Shown here: in pieces, positions 1 to 9,410 of the stretch | Layout of the letters: every line of letters starts with the position of its first letter | How positions within the stretch are numbered: position 1 is the stretch's first letter | Assembly (NCBI RefSeq): GCF_900129975.1 | Contig: NZ_FSRG01000003.1 | Coordinates: forward strand, 248,001 to 312,000 | Length of the DNA: 64,000 bases | Origin: Halodesulfovibrio marinisediminis DSM 17456 | GTDB taxonomy: Bacteria > Desulfobacterota > Desulfovibrionia > Desulfovibrionales > Desulfovibrionaceae | Direction of reading: 5' to 3' | Translations under genes and position numbers: made by a program | The notes under the pieces: generated by a model | What the model was told of the DNA's origin: nothing | The model's input: the letters and a program-made list of their open reading frames with translations, nothing else | The model's database searches: none

Positions 1-221
1 GCGAGTTCGTCCTGTGGAAGATCCAGCAATGTCTGTGGGGCAAGAAGGTTTCGTTGTTTCAGGTTTTGAATGGCTTTCTCAACGTTTTTCCAGTTTGTAT
101 TTTGTGTAAGAACAGCGCCAACCATTATCTCAAACGCACTGTCAGCAGGCCACCAATTACTGCTACCAAGTTCGCCATGCAGAGCAGAAAACATATCTAG
201 AAGTAGTTTTTCACGATTCAT
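1..221 (-). CDS. Endonuclease III-like DNA glycosylase (N-terminal part, cut by window edge)
   Basis: Minus-strand frame beginning at an ATG at 221 and running off the left edge, so only about 73 N-terminal residues are visible. They include a stretch reading WWPADSAFEIMVGAVLTQNT, which matches the helix that opens the HhH-GPD fold of endonuclease III-like glycosylases (base excision repair). The helix-hairpin-helix, catalytic Asp and iron-sulfur Cys cluster lie outside the window and cannot be checked. No clear Shine-Dalgarno sequence precedes the ATG. The family assignment is from recognition of this N-terminal motif. Confidence 0.7.
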   Translation of the reverse strand, partial: MNREKLLLDMFSALHGELGSSNWWPADSAFEIMVGAVLTQNTNWKNVEKAIQNLKQRNLLAPQTLLDLPQDEL

Positions 222-602
222 AATGTTTTTAACTTTACGCTTACCTGCAGCTGCTGACAAGAATGCGCAGTTGCATTTAGTTGTTTGTACAAGAAATATT
301 GACGGTGCTTGTCTGCAATGCTGCCGTATATTGTTTGAGGTGTTGGCTAGGGATGAGAAGTAAGAACTGAATTTTTGGGACTTTTTTCAATTTTTTGAAT
401 ATGTGAGCGCTTGAAAAGAAAATTATATTTGGGCTAATATCAAGTTATATTCTATAAAGTTAGTTTTTATGAACATATCTTAGCATGTTATGGTGTAGTA
501 ATTTTATGAAAGTATAATGTTGTGAACTATTAATTTATAAAAATAGATTTTTGAGTTGTTCATTTAGCTATTCAACGTACGGTTCGACTATGCAGCTTTT
601 TT

Positions 603-625
603 AAACAGACATTAAATGTCTGTTT
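603..625. repeat. 23-bp palindrome (hairpin or operator)
   Basis: An 11-base arm reading aaacagacatt is followed after one base by its exact complement. It lies in AT-rich DNA about 20 bp upstream of a promoter-like sequence. It could end transcription from the left or be a protein-binding site; no long T-run follows, so an intrinsic terminator is uncertain. Confidence 0.4.
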
Positions 626-642
626 ATTAAAAGTGTTACATG

Positions 643-671
643 TTGACATTGCTATGTTATAAGATTATTTT
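643..671 (+). promoter_or_regulatory. Sigma-70-type promoter candidate for the small RNA at 678-808
   Basis: A consensus TTGACA (643-648) is separated by 17 bp from TATTTT (666-671). It would start a transcript near 678, which meets a strong intrinsic terminator about 130 bases later without crossing a convincing gene. Confidence 0.45.
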
Positions 672-677
672 TTGCAG

Positions 678-808
678 AAGTTGAATTCTTTTGTTGAGGC
701 ATGTCATAACGCCTATTGATGTTTCAATAGATAATTCTTCCCTACACGTTATATGTACGCCATATAGTTTAAGAACGCTCTGTTTATTACAGGGCGTTCT
801 TTTTTTTA
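678..808 (+). ncRNA. Candidate small non-coding RNA of about 130 nt
   Basis: A self-contained unit: promoter at 643-671, three local hairpins, then a terminator. Hairpin 1 pairs 713-719 with 724-730; hairpin 2 pairs 750-755 with 761-766; the third is the terminator at 772-800 followed by eight Ts. The only open frame here (from 691) runs straight through the terminator and has no family signal. I do not recognise it as 6S, SRP, tmRNA or RNase P RNA. The call rests on layout alone. The rest of 222-956 is AT-rich DNA in which I see nothing else. Confidence 0.4.
772..808 (+). terminator. Intrinsic terminator of the candidate small RNA
   Basis: The arm agaacgc at 772-778 pairs with gcgttct at 794-800, extended by ctg/cag, and eight Ts follow immediately. 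Confidence 0.7.
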
Positions 809-956
809 ATATGCTCATTGAAGGTGTGAGAAGAAAAGAAAAGCGTCAAATCTGTATTGATATAACGGTGTAACAGATTTGACGCTTTGATGTGTTAAAT
901 TATGATTAAGATGAGGTAAGGTTAATATGTGATTATTGCGTTTTGTTGTAGTCTGG

Positions 957-1808
957 TTACTTTAGCGCAACACGGATTTCAGTACGTAATTCATCAGGTG
1001 GAGTGTCATCGATGTTGTTTAAATACACCTGAATGCTGGGCGTTTCAAGCAACTCTTCACCCGATTGAGGTAGCCATTCACCAAATAAGGCGGCATAGGT
1101 TATGTATAGAGTTTCGTAGGAACCTTTATGAATAATTGTTGCATAACGTCCCCCTGCAATTTCTCTTTTTTCAGGCCCGTTAGTAATATCTAAAGATTCC
1201 GGTATAACTATACAGGCGTCGTACCGACATTTTTCAGCTGGAGTAGCCTTAGGGTCATCGTAGCAAAGCCCTAAAAGTTGTGATGGGGTATTGAACAGGT
1301 TGTGTTTGTCAGCCCATACGCACAATTCTTCATGTGCTTGTCCGCAACCGTTGTAGTCTCCAGTATATCTAACGCTTGCGACATGCATAGTAGGCAAGGT
1401 GCGTACTTCTACCGTTAAGTTGTGTTTTTCTAGTAAGCTGTGCTTGGTGTTCATAAGCATTTCTCCTGATAATAATTCATGTTTCGGCGCCCACTTCCTG
1501 TAATACTTGGGAGTGTAGCCACACCAACGTTTGAATGCACGGGTAAACGCTTCCTGCGAGTTGTATCCTGCCTGTAGAGCAATATTGATAATTTGCCTGT
1601 TGCTGTACAATAGCGCACTGGCGGCTCGTTGTAGTTTTAAGCGACGCTGGTACTCTGCAACTCCTTCACCTATGATGCCTCGAAATACGTGATGAAAGTG
1701 ATGCGGTGCGTACATGCTTTGCTCTGCAAGCATGGCTAAGGATATTGACTCGTCCAAATGCTGTTCGATGTAATCTAATGCGCGACGGATGCGATCATGT
1801 GCGTTCAT
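957..1808 (-). CDS. AraC-family regulator with GyrI-like effector-binding domain
   Basis: Transcription factor of 283 residues. The N-terminal ~105 residues carry the paired AraC helix-turn-helix (RIRRALDYIEQHLDESISL, then the INIALQAGYNSQEAFTRAFK helix and GYTPKYYRK end). The rest is a GyrI/Rob-like ligand-binding domain (LPTMHVASVRYTGDY ... GGRYATIIHKGSYETL). The order HTH then GyrI-like is that of SoxS/Rob-type drug-responsive activators. The start at 1808 is chosen over the longer frame from 1847 because a GGAGA box sits 7 bases before it. It is divergent from a LysE-type exporter at 2067, which it probably controls; two identical 10-bp sites lie between them. The ligand is unknown. Confidence 0.88.
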   Translation of the reverse strand: MNAHDRIRRALDYIEQHLDESISLAMLAEQSMYAPHHFHHVFRGIIGEGVAEYQRRLKLQRAASALLYSNRQIINIALQAGYNSQEAFTRAFKRWCGYTPKYYRKWAPKHELLSGEMLMNTKHSLLEKHNLTVEVRTLPTMHVASVRYTGDYNGCGQAHEELCVWADKHNLFNTPSQLLGLCYDDPKATPAEKCRYDACIVIPESLDITNGPEKREIAGGRYATIIHKGSYETLYITYAALFGEWLPQSGEELLETPSIQVYLNNIDDTPPDELRTEIRVALK

Positions 1809-1930
1809 GTCAGTGTCTCCATGAAAAATATCCTGCCTTAATCCCAAGTCTTTTTCTTGATCGTTTTTGCTAAAATGAGTCGCAATGAGGCTTTTGATGT
1901 TGTTACCTATGTATGGATTAAAAAAGAGGA

Positions 1931-2032
1931 CGTTAAAACGTTATTGCACTTAAATTTTTGTTCCATATCAATACCTTATTGACAATATGTTAGGCTATGG
2001 AGCACTGTGGCAATCTAGTGTCCGTTAAAACG
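1931..2032. promoter_or_regulatory. Two copies of CGTTAAAACG in the araC-lysE divergent spacer
   Basis: Exact 10-bp copies at 1931-1940 and 2023-2032, 92 bp apart. Each is itself an inverted repeat (CGTT, two bases, AACG). They bracket a TTGACA at 1980-1985. Their position suggests operators for the neighbouring AraC-type regulator; this is inference. Confidence 0.35.
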
Positions 2033-2066
2033 CATCGTTTGATTGTTAAATATTCAAGAGGGTTTT

Positions 2067-2666
2067 ATGGCTATAGATTTGCCGGCTTTTTTGTCATTTA
2101 TGGTAATTACGACATTTACCCCAGGGCCTAATAATATTTCTAGTGCATCAATGGGAATGCAGTATGGCTACAAAAAATCTGTGACTTATTTGTTTGGCAT
2201 CATGTCAGGTTTTTTCCTTATAATGCTGTTATGTGCCTTTTTGACGCGTTCTCTTTTAGTTGTATTGCCCCATGCAGAGCAATACCTGAGGTGGATTGGT
2301 TCCGCCTATATTCTGTGGCTGGCCTATTCGATTGCAAAGTCCAATTCGTCGCTTTCTCAAAATGAAGTTCCTCCTCAGGCATTCATTAAGGGCTTTGCTT
2401 TACAGCTGGTTAATCCAAAGGTGGCCGTGTATGGTGTGACGATTTTTTCGACGTTCTTAGTCTCTATTGTCGGACGTATGGATTATCTTATATTTTTTGC
2501 CATGATCTTGGCCTTGAATTGTTTTGCTGCAATTTCAACGTGGGCATTGTTTGGGGCGACTATTAGGAATAAGTTAAAGCATGATTCTTTCAGGAAGGGC
2601 GTTAACTACACATTAGCTGCGCTGCTTGTATACACGGCAATTTCATTGTCAGGTTTCTGGGCATAA
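2067..2666 (+). CDS. LysE/RhtB-family amino acid exporter
   Basis: Inner-membrane exporter of 199 residues, the usual family length, with about six hydrophobic segments. The family signature near the start is visible: FTPGPNNISSASMGMQYG, the LysE/RhtB TPGPN motif. Family members export amino acids or homoserine lactone-like compounds by proton exchange; the substrate cannot be read from sequence. The start at 2067 is preferred to the upstream one at 2043 because AAGAGGG lies just before it. It is paired with a divergent AraC/GyrI regulator, a common arrangement for inducible efflux. A terminator follows at 2767. Confidence 0.88.
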   Translation: MAIDLPAFLSFMVITTFTPGPNNISSASMGMQYGYKKSVTYLFGIMSGFFLIMLLCAFLTRSLLVVLPHAEQYLRWIGSAYILWLAYSIAKSNSSLSQNEVPPQAFIKGFALQLVNPKVAVYGVTIFSTFLVSIVGRMDYLIFFAMILALNCFAAISTWALFGATIRNKLKHDSFRKGVNYTLAALLVYTAISLSGFWA

Positions 2667-2766
2667 TAAGGTTTATTAATACAGCAAAGTGGTGGAAGTG
2701 GTTGTTTTCTAACTAACTAGTTTTACGATAGATACTTCTGTCTTTTATTCGAATATACTAAATGAG

Positions 2767-2800
2767 AAAGAGCATGCATCATTCGGTGCATGCTCTTTTA
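2767..2800. terminator. Bidirectional terminator between lysE-like gene and hrpB
   Basis: Perfect 12-bp stem (2767-2778 with 2787-2798), 8-base loop, with A-rich and T-rich flanks on the two sides, placed between convergent genes. Confidence 0.8.
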
Positions 2801-2864
2801 ATTTGGGGAACGAGTAATAATCTCAAATGAAAACACTGACTATTCAGTCTCCTGAATAGTTGTC

Positions 2865-5390
2865 TTACTGGTTCTGTAAGGCTCTTTTGGTCTTGCGAGT
2901 AGGCTCTGCTGTGAGCGGATTATCAGGCCACGGATGTTTGGGATATCTGCCGCGCATTTCAGACCGTACAGAAGGGTACCCGTTTTCCCAGAAAGAAATG
3001 AGGTCGCGTGTTACCTGTAACGGTCTTCCGGCTGGTGAGAGCAAATGGACAGTTAGCGAAACCTTCCCGTTAGCAATGGACGGTGTTTGTGTTGCACCGA
3101 ACATTTCTTGAAGTTTCACTGGCAGCACCGGTGATGTAGGGTCACTATAGTCTATGCGGATGTTAGAACCGGATGGCACCGTGAAATGAGACGGAGCCAG
3201 TTTTTGTAGTGCTGTTTGTTGTGCCCATTCTAATGAAGAAAGCAGAATTGTTTCGAGATCTAGCTTGCGAAGATCGGCTTTTTTACGCATCCCAGCGAGG
3301 TATGGAGCCAACCAAGTTTCAAGGGAGTTGAGCAGTGCTTTGTTTGATACATCAGGCCACTCGTAACAGTCGGCAGTAGAAGTAAGCTGCTGCGAGTGGA
3401 TATGCATGAACGCAAGACGTTCGCGTAGACGTGTGGCTTCTTTTGTCCAAGGCAGGGCGTCAATGCCAAGCGTGCGGATGCCATCAAGCAGGGCAGAAAG
3501 AATTTGTTCTTCTGACGCCTCCGTTGATGACTGCTGCGAGAGAATTAGGTCGCCAAGTTGTTCTGTTTGTAATGTTGAAACAGATGCGTTTCTCTCATCC
3601 CATTCAACTCGGCTCCGTTCTTGAATCTCATTGTGGAACAAAGTGTGGATATCATCAAAATCGATTGGGGCGCACTGCCAGATACGGCTGGTCGCGTGTG
3701 CATCGTTTAGTTCTGCAACAACAATAAAAGGTGTGCCTGCAAGTGGGCTTTCTTCTGTAAGCTGTGCGCGGCGTCCGTTTGTAAGTTTGTATTCAGTGCG
3801 ACTGTTGTCGCGCAATTTGCCTATGCGATCTGGGTAGGCGAGTGCGAGACTGGCACCTGTCTTGTCAGAATCAAGCTTTTCTGTTGAGGGAATATTCAAT
3901 AGCTTGCAAAGGTGTTGTGCTGTCTTGGAAATACCTTGATTAGAATTGGCTTGTTCAATGAGATGCCTCAAATCAGTTCCCTTGGCTCTTTCAGAAAGGA
4001 CAGCGGCAAGGGTACAGGCAGTGCGTCCGTATCCATTGAGATGTGCTGAGATGATCATATGCGCAAGCCGTGGATGCAACGGAAGAGCAGCAACAGCTTT
4101 GCCGTGATCTGTGATTGAAAAATCTGTGTTGAGTGTTCCAAGCTGCTGAAGAAGTGTGAGGGCTTGGCGGTAACTGCTGGTAGGGGGCGTGTCCAGCCAC
4201 GCAAGTGCATGCACGCCATTTTCACCGCATGCTCCCCATTGGGCAAGTTCAAGTGATAGTGGGGCAAGATCGGCTTCTTTAATCTCAGGTGAGGCAAATG
4301 CACGGAATGAATTTTCTTGAACTTCTGACCAGAGACGGTAGCAGATTCCGCTTTCTAAACGTCCGGCTCGTCCTGTGCGCTGCGTAGCGGCTGCAATGGA
4401 AACAGTTTCTGTAACGAGTCTGTTCATGCCAGTGGCTGGAGAGAAACGTGAAGATCGTGATAATCCGCTGTCGATAACAATGCGGATACCTTCAATGGTG
4501 AGAGAGGTTTCTGCAATGGATGTGGCGAGTACCACTTTCCTGCGCCCTGTCTTGGCTGGAAGAATAGCTTCGTCTTGTTGACGCTGTGGCAGATTGCCGT
4601 AAAGCGGGGCAATATCTACATCAGGCGGCAGGGTGGACTGAAGCATATCGGCTACGCGTTTGATTTCCCCTGCACCGGGTAGAAAAACTAGAATACTACC
4701 TTCATCGTTTGCAATAGCGTATTGAATGGTCTTCGCTATGTGAGTAAGCAGTGCAGGTATATTTTGATCTATGCGGGATGCAACCATTTGCGGCAATGGT
4801 ACATGCTTGATTGTTACAGGATAACTTTTTCCTTTACTGCTGATAATCGGACAATCGCCTAGCAGAGTTGCTACTTCCTGTGTGTCGAGTGTTGCGGACA
4901 TGACAAGAATACGCAGGTCGTCGCGAAGTGCTTCTTGAATTTCTATCGCAAGGGCTAAGCCTAAATCAGCATGGATACTTCGTTCGTGGAATTCATCAAA
5001 AATGATACAAGAATATGCGGAAAGTTCTGGGTCATTTTGAATAATCCGTGTGAGAACGCCTTCTGTGACGACTTCAATTTTTGTTTCAGAAGATATTTTT
5101 GTATCGTTTTTAATACGATATCCAATAGTTTTGCCTACTTGCTCTCCAAGTGTGTTTGCAAGACGTGCGGCTGCAGTTCGTGCTGCAAGGCGTCTTGGTT
5201 CGAGCATGATGATTTTTTTTTCGTCTAGATGAAATTTTTTTAACAACGCAAGTGGAACTCGTGTTGTTTTACCTGCACCGGGAGGTGCGTGGAGTACGCA
5301 ATTCGGGGACTTAGCAAGAGTCGAAACAATCTCGGACAAGCTTGAATCGATAGGAAGAGGCGAAAGATTGTCAAAAAAGTTTGTTTGCAT
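2865..5390 (-). CDS. hrpB: ATP-dependent RNA helicase HrpB (DEAH box)
   Basis: Full-length 841-residue DEAH/RHA-type helicase. Visible motifs: Walker A APPGAGKTTR (35-44), motif Ia EPRRLAA (64-70), motif II DEFHER (132-137), motif III SAT, then ATSIAETSLTIEGI and QRTGRAGR of the second RecA domain. The long C-terminal part is the HrpB-specific region (HA2-like and HrpB C-terminal domain). HrpB is widespread in proteobacteria; its substrate RNA is poorly defined. It stands alone between a terminator at its 3' end and a 560-bp gene-free stretch at its 5' end. Confidence 0.95.
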   Translation of the reverse strand: MQTNFFDNLSPLPIDSSLSEIVSTLAKSPNCVLHAPPGAGKTTRVPLALLKKFHLDEKKIIMLEPRRLAARTAAARLANTLGEQVGKTIGYRIKNDTKISSETKIEVVTEGVLTRIIQNDPELSAYSCIIFDEFHERSIHADLGLALAIEIQEALRDDLRILVMSATLDTQEVATLLGDCPIISSKGKSYPVTIKHVPLPQMVASRIDQNIPALLTHIAKTIQYAIANDEGSILVFLPGAGEIKRVADMLQSTLPPDVDIAPLYGNLPQRQQDEAILPAKTGRRKVVLATSIAETSLTIEGIRIVIDSGLSRSSRFSPATGMNRLVTETVSIAAATQRTGRAGRLESGICYRLWSEVQENSFRAFASPEIKEADLAPLSLELAQWGACGENGVHALAWLDTPPTSSYRQALTLLQQLGTLNTDFSITDHGKAVAALPLHPRLAHMIISAHLNGYGRTACTLAAVLSERAKGTDLRHLIEQANSNQGISKTAQHLCKLLNIPSTEKLDSDKTGASLALAYPDRIGKLRDNSRTEYKLTNGRRAQLTEESPLAGTPFIVVAELNDAHATSRIWQCAPIDFDDIHTLFHNEIQERSRVEWDERNASVSTLQTEQLGDLILSQQSSTEASEEQILSALLDGIRTLGIDALPWTKEATRLRERLAFMHIHSQQLTSTADCYEWPDVSNKALLNSLETWLAPYLAGMRKKADLRKLDLETILLSSLEWAQQTALQKLAPSHFTVPSGSNIRIDYSDPTSPVLPVKLQEMFGATQTPSIANGKVSLTVHLLSPAGRPLQVTRDLISFWENGYPSVRSEMRGRYPKHPWPDNPLTAEPTRKTKRALQNQ

Positions 5391-5951
5391 AAACAGTGTG
5401 TTAGTGTGGTTTATGTGAATAAAGTAACAATAAGCTTATACCCAAGAAAGCCTCGCAACGTAAGAGAATATGCGAGAGAAGAAAATGAAAAACTCAATTT
5501 GAAAAATCCATTTTGCAGGCTTGCGTCATTTTAGCACTCAATTTGAAAGTTTTCTGCAAAAAAAATTACGCATATTGACGTAAATGCAATAGTGTGTGTA
5601 TGGCTCTGAGAAATACAAAGCTGAATGCAAAATTATTGCGGGATAAAAGGACGAAGGTGTTGTTATCACATGAAGCTTTCATCTTAAGACTAGTTGGCAA
5701 ACTGGGAATGCTGCCTGGTCTTCCCCATCGAATGGCATACTGTTTTGTTGGCAGGCTGTACGACGCTGCAAGCTTTGGTTGTTCAGTCTGAAAGATTGAT
5801 TTGATGTACTACCATGCTCACACGGAATGCTTTTTTCTTCGGTTTGTAAAATGAGCACTTATGGGATCCTTATGTTGAGACGCGAAAATGTGGTAACATT
5901 CTCTGTGTAGAGCAATACCTGTTCTTTTACCTTATAAGGGAGGGTGAAAAG
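5391..5951. other. Gene-free stretch between hrpB and fhs, with a 13-bp direct repeat
   Basis: Divergent promoter region of hrpB and fhs. The 13-mer actcaatttgaaa occurs exactly at 5492-5504 and again at 5536-5548, 44 bp apart, on the hrpB-proximal side. Apart from this and the strong ribosome site GGGAGGG before fhs, I see no conserved element; a short open frame at 5594-5791 has no family signal or ribosome site. Confidence 0.5.
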
Positions 5952-7751
5952 ATGGCCTCTGTAGAAACAGAACATAAGACCTTGGATCCTAAAAATCATG
6001 CTGACTGGGAAGTTGCCCAGGATGCTGAAAAACGGATGAAGACCATCTACGCCATTGCTGACGAGATGGGACTCACAGAAAAAGAGCTTCTTCCGTATGG
6101 GCACTACATGGGTAAAATTGATTACCGTGCAGTACTCAAACGCCTTGAGAACAAGCCTAACGGCAAGTACATTAACGTAACCGCAATTACTCCTACCCCG
6201 CTTGGTGAAGGTAAGTCCACAACGACTATCGGTCTTGTGCAGGGGCTTGGTAAGCGCGGTAAAAAATCTTCTGCTGCTATCCGTCAGCCATCTGGCGGCC
6301 CTACCATGGGTGTAAAAGGTTCAGCAGCTGGTGGCGGACGCTCTCAGTGTATTCCGCTCACACCTTTCTCTTTAGGTTTTACCGGCGACATTAACTCCAT
6401 CATGAATGCGCATAACCTTGCGATGGTAGCCCTTACCTCCCGCATGCAGCATGAGCGCAACTATGATGACGAGAAGCTGGAAAAACTCTCCGGCATGAAA
6501 CGTCTTGATATTGATTCTACCCGTGTTGAAATGGGCTGGGTAATCGACTTCTGCTGTCAGGCATTGCGCAATGTTATTATCGGCATTGACGGTGTGAACG
6601 GACAGCGTGACGGCTACATGATGCGCTCAAAATTTGATATTGCTGTTTCCTCTGAAGTAATGGCTATTCTTGCTGTTGCTAAGGACTTGCGTGATCTTCG
6701 TGAGCGCATGTCTAAAATCATTCTTGCCTACGATAAAAAAGGAAACCCGCTTACCACAAAAGACTTCGAAGTTGACGGTGCTATGACCGCATGGATTGTA
6801 GAAGCTGTTAACCCTAACCTTATCCAGACTCTGGAAGGACAGCCTGTTATTGTTCATGCGGGTCCGTTTGCAAACATCGCAATTGGTCAGTCCTCCATTA
6901 TTGCGGATCAGGTTGGTCTGAAACTTTCTGAATATCACGTAACTGAGTCCGGCTTCGGTGCGGACATCGGTTATGAAAAGTTCTGGAACTTAAAGTGTCA
7001 CTATTCTGGTCTTAAGCCGGATGCAGCAGTTGTTGTTGCAACTATCCGTGCTCTTAAGTGTCACGGTGGTGCTCCGGTTCCGGCTCCAGGTAAGCCGCTT
7101 CCTGAAGAATATAACACTGAGAATGTAGAATGGGTGGCAAAAGGTTGTGATAACCTGCTGCACCACGTTAATATCGTTAAAAAATCCGGTGTATCCCCTG
7201 TGGTGTGTATTAACGCATTTGTGACTGATACTGATGCGGAAATTGCGAAAGTGCGCGAGCTTTGTGAGGCTGCCGGTGCACGCGTTGCAGTTTCCAGACA
7301 TTGGGAACTCGGTGGCGAGGGGGCATTGGAGCTGGCAGATGCAGTAATTGCAGCCTGTGAAGATGAAACTGAGTTTACACCACTCTATACTTGGGATATG
7401 CCTGCACGCGAACGTATTGAGCGGGTAGCTACCGAAGTATATGGGGCTGATGGTGTAGATTATTCTGTTGAAGCACTTCGGAAGCTGAAGGCTATTGAAG
7501 CTGATCCTAAAGCAAGTGAGCTTGGCATGTGTATGGTTAAGAGTCACTTGTCGCTTTCCGATATTCCTACAAAGAAAGGTGTTCCAACTGGCTGGCGTCT
7601 TACCATTCGTGATGTTCTTGTCTTCGGTGGCGCAGGATTCTTTGTTCCGGTAGCAGGTGCTATTTCACTTATGCCGGGCACAGGTTCTAACCCGTCATTT
7701 AGAAGAATCGATGTTGATCCTGACACCGGACAGGTTAAAGGGTTGTTCTAG
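5952..7751 (+). CDS. fhs: Formate-tetrahydrofolate ligase
   Basis: Cytoplasmic enzyme joining formate to tetrahydrofolate with ATP to give 10-formyl-THF. At 599 residues it is slightly longer than the ~555-residue typical monofunctional enzyme because of an N-terminal extension. The ATP-binding loop [20 protein letters not shown] (residues ~80-99) is diagnostic, and the core continues through [19 protein letters not shown] and the [11 protein letters not shown] segment to the C-terminal [10 protein letters not shown]. The start has a strong GGGAGGG box. folD follows 85 bp downstream and formate dehydrogenase genes lie after that, so this is the entry of formate into the folate C1 pathway. Confidence 0.97.
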   Translation: MASVETEHKTLDPKNHADWEVAQDAEKRMKTIYAIADEMGLTEKELLPYGHYMGKIDYRAVLKRLENKPNGKYINVTAITPTPLGEGKSTTTIGLVQGLGKRGKKSSAAIRQPSGGPTMGVKGSAAGGGRSQCIPLTPFSLGFTGDINSIMNAHNLAMVALTSRMQHERNYDDEKLEKLSGMKRLDIDSTRVEMGWVIDFCCQALRNVIIGIDGVNGQRDGYMMRSKFDIAVSSEVMAILAVAKDLRDLRERMSKIILAYDKKGNPLTTKDFEVDGAMTAWIVEAVNPNLIQTLEGQPVIVHAGPFANIAIGQSSIIADQVGLKLSEYHVTESGFGADIGYEKFWNLKCHYSGLKPDAAVVVATIRALKCHGGAPVPAPGKPLPEEYNTENVEWVAKGCDNLLHHVNIVKKSGVSPVVCINAFVTDTDAEIAKVRELCEAAGARVAVSRHWELGGEGALELADAVIAACEDETEFTPLYTWDMPARERIERVATEVYGADGVDYSVEALRKLKAIEADPKASELGMCMVKSHLSLSDIPTKKGVPTGWRLTIRDVLVFGGAGFFVPVAGAISLMPGTGSNPSFRRIDVDPDTGQVKGLF

Positions 7752-7781
7752 CAAGAAAAAGCGCGTGTGCGCGATTTGGTC

Positions 7782-7804
7782 GGGCTCCGCATTTTGCGGA
7801 GCTC
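7782..7804 (+). other. Short hairpin in the fhs-folD spacer
   Basis: gctccgc (7784-7790) pairs with gcggagc (7796-7802), loop of five. No T-run follows. Probably an mRNA stability or processing element rather than a terminator. Confidence 0.4.
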
Positions 7805-7836
7805 GCCTATATGCGCATTGCAGAAAGGAGCAGACG

Positions 7837-8727
7837 ATGAGTGCTGAAATTATCAGTGGAACCCAGATGCGCGCAGCAATTCTTGAAGAACTGCGCGGAG
7901 AAGTAGCGGCTATTAAAGAAAAATACGGTACCGTTCCAGGTCTCGTAACTATTCTTGTCGGGGAAAATCCGGCTTCCGTAAGCTATGTGACCCTTAAAGT
8001 GAAGACTGCACTCGACCTCGGTTTTCACGAAATTCAGGATAACCAGCCTGAAGACATTACTGAAGATGAGCTGCTTGCGCTTATCGAAAAGTACAACAAC
8101 GACCCTTCCATTCACGGCATCTTAGTTCAGTTGCCGCTTCCAAAGCACATTGATGAAGAAAAAGTCATCACTGCGATTGATCCAGACAAAGACGTTGACG
8201 GATTCCACCCTGTAAACCTTGGCCGTATGGTTATTGGTGATACAAAAGGCTTCCTTCCATGTACTCCTGCGGGTATTCAGGAAATGATCGTGCGTTCCGG
8301 TACGGAAACAAGCGGTGCGGAAGTTGTGGTGGTTGGTCGCTCCAATATTGTTGGTAAGCCTATTTCCATTATGATGGGACAGAAAGGCGTGGGTGCCAAC
8401 AGTACTGTGACTATGGTACATACACGCACTAAGGACTTGGAAGCACACTGCAAGCGTGCAGATATCCTTATCGTTGCGGCGGGTGTTCCAAATCTCGTTA
8501 AACCGGAATGGATTAAACCGGGTGCAACCGTAATCGATGTTGGTGTTAATCGCATCGGTACTGCACCATCCGGCAAGGCGCTGTTAAGCGGCGATGTCGA
8601 GTTCGACAAAGCAAAAGAAATTGCTGGGAAAATTACTCCGGTTCCCGGGGGCGTAGGACCAATGACAATCGCTATGCTTATGAAAAATACTGTCGCCTCA
8701 GCATGGCGCCACCTTGGGGCCGCGTAA
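7837..8727 (+). CDS. folD: Bifunctional methylene-THF dehydrogenase / methenyl-THF cyclohydrolase
   Basis: FolD of 296 residues, interconverting 10-formyl-, 5,10-methenyl- and 5,10-methylene-tetrahydrofolate. Family signatures: SYVTLKVKTALDLGF with the catalytic Lys, GILVQLPLPKHIDE, DKDVDGFHPVNLG, the nucleotide-binding VVVGRSNIVGKP, and the C-terminal PGGVGPMTIAMLM. The ATG at 7837 is preceded by AAGGAG; the longer frame starting at 7657 overlaps fhs and has no support. It follows fhs on the same strand and is closed by a strong terminator, so fhs-folD is likely one operon. Confidence 0.97.
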   Translation: MSAEIISGTQMRAAILEELRGEVAAIKEKYGTVPGLVTILVGENPASVSYVTLKVKTALDLGFHEIQDNQPEDITEDELLALIEKYNNDPSIHGILVQLPLPKHIDEEKVITAIDPDKDVDGFHPVNLGRMVIGDTKGFLPCTPAGIQEMIVRSGTETSGAEVVVVGRSNIVGKPISIMMGQKGVGANSTVTMVHTRTKDLEAHCKRADILIVAAGVPNLVKPEWIKPGATVIDVGVNRIGTAPSGKALLSGDVEFDKAKEIAGKITPVPGGVGPMTIAMLMKNTVASAWRHLGAA

Positions 8728-8780
8728 GCCCTTGGTGTTGAAAGCATAAGATAGAGGTGTCGATTGTTACGATAGTTTAA

Positions 8781-8822
8781 AAAGGCCGTTAACTTGAGTA
8801 TGTACAAGTTAGCGGCCTTTTG
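8781..8822 (+). terminator. Intrinsic terminator after folD
   Basis: Long stem pairing 8781-8796 with 8805-8820 (one G-T wobble), loop of 8, ending in Ts. Confidence 0.85.
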
Positions 8823-8917
8823 TCTTACTAATAATATCAGATCATATTAGTAGGAAAAGCTAAGCGGCATTTACCCAGTACTACAGACTTTGTACGTTCA
8901 GTCTGTATGGAGGAACA

Positions 8918-9400
8918 ATGAGTTGCTGCAGTGAAGAAATTTCTCAGGAGATGTGGAAAGAGGTAGACGGCGTTATTCAACGGCACAAAGAAACTCCCGG
9001 AGCACTTATTACTGTACTTCGTGAGGCGCAGGATATTGTGGGTTGGTTTCCACAGGTGCTTATTGAATATATCGCGAAGGGAATGAATATTCCTTCAAGT
9101 GATGTGTTCGGCGTTGTTTCTTTTTATTCTCTTTTCTCTCTCAAGCCGAAAGGGCGCCATTCCATTAAAGTGTGTACCGGTACCGCTTGTTATGTAAAAG
9201 GTGCTCGTGAAGTTATTGGTCGAATTTCCGGTGAGTTCGGCGTTGCTGAAGGGGAAACAACAGAGGATAGGCGCTTTGACCTAGAAGGTGTCCGCTGTGT
9301 CGGCGCTTGCGGTTTGGCTCCTGCAATGGTTGTTGATGGTGAAGTGCACGGTGATGTGACTGCCGATTCCGTTTTGAAAATCTTAAAAAAGTATTCTTAA
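8918..9400 (+). CDS. NuoE-like [2Fe-2S] subunit of NAD-linked formate dehydrogenase
   Basis: Small electron-transfer subunit of 160 residues. A thioredoxin-like [2Fe-2S] site is seen as Cys86-x4-Cys91 and Cys127-x3-Cys131 (VCTGTACYVKG and RCVGACGLAP). Homologues are NuoE of complex I, HndA of NADP-reducing hydrogenase and small subunits of soluble NAD-formate dehydrogenases. The SD GGAGG precedes the ATG. The next two genes follow at 10-bp gaps and give the NuoF-like and catalytic subunits, so the three form one soluble complex. It could in principle be read as a hydrogenase subunit; the selenocysteine formate dehydrogenase downstream argues against that. Confidence 0.92.
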   Translation: MSCCSEEISQEMWKEVDGVIQRHKETPGALITVLREAQDIVGWFPQVLIEYIAKGMNIPSSDVFGVVSFYSLFSLKPKGRHSIKVCTGTACYVKGAREVIGRISGEFGVAEGETTEDRRFDLEGVRCVGACGLAPAMVVDGEVHGDVTADSVLKILKKYS

Positions 9401-9410
9401 CGGAGCGCCT

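Noticed and set aside
70-363. 97-codon plus-strand frame
   Set aside because: Overlaps the endonuclease III-like gene in antisense and has no ribosome site or family signal.
691-873. 60-codon frame inside the small RNA candidate
   Set aside because: Runs straight through a strong terminator and shows no protein features.
5594-5791. 65-codon frame between hrpB and fhs
   Set aside because: No ribosome site, no family signal, composition not protein-like enough to call.
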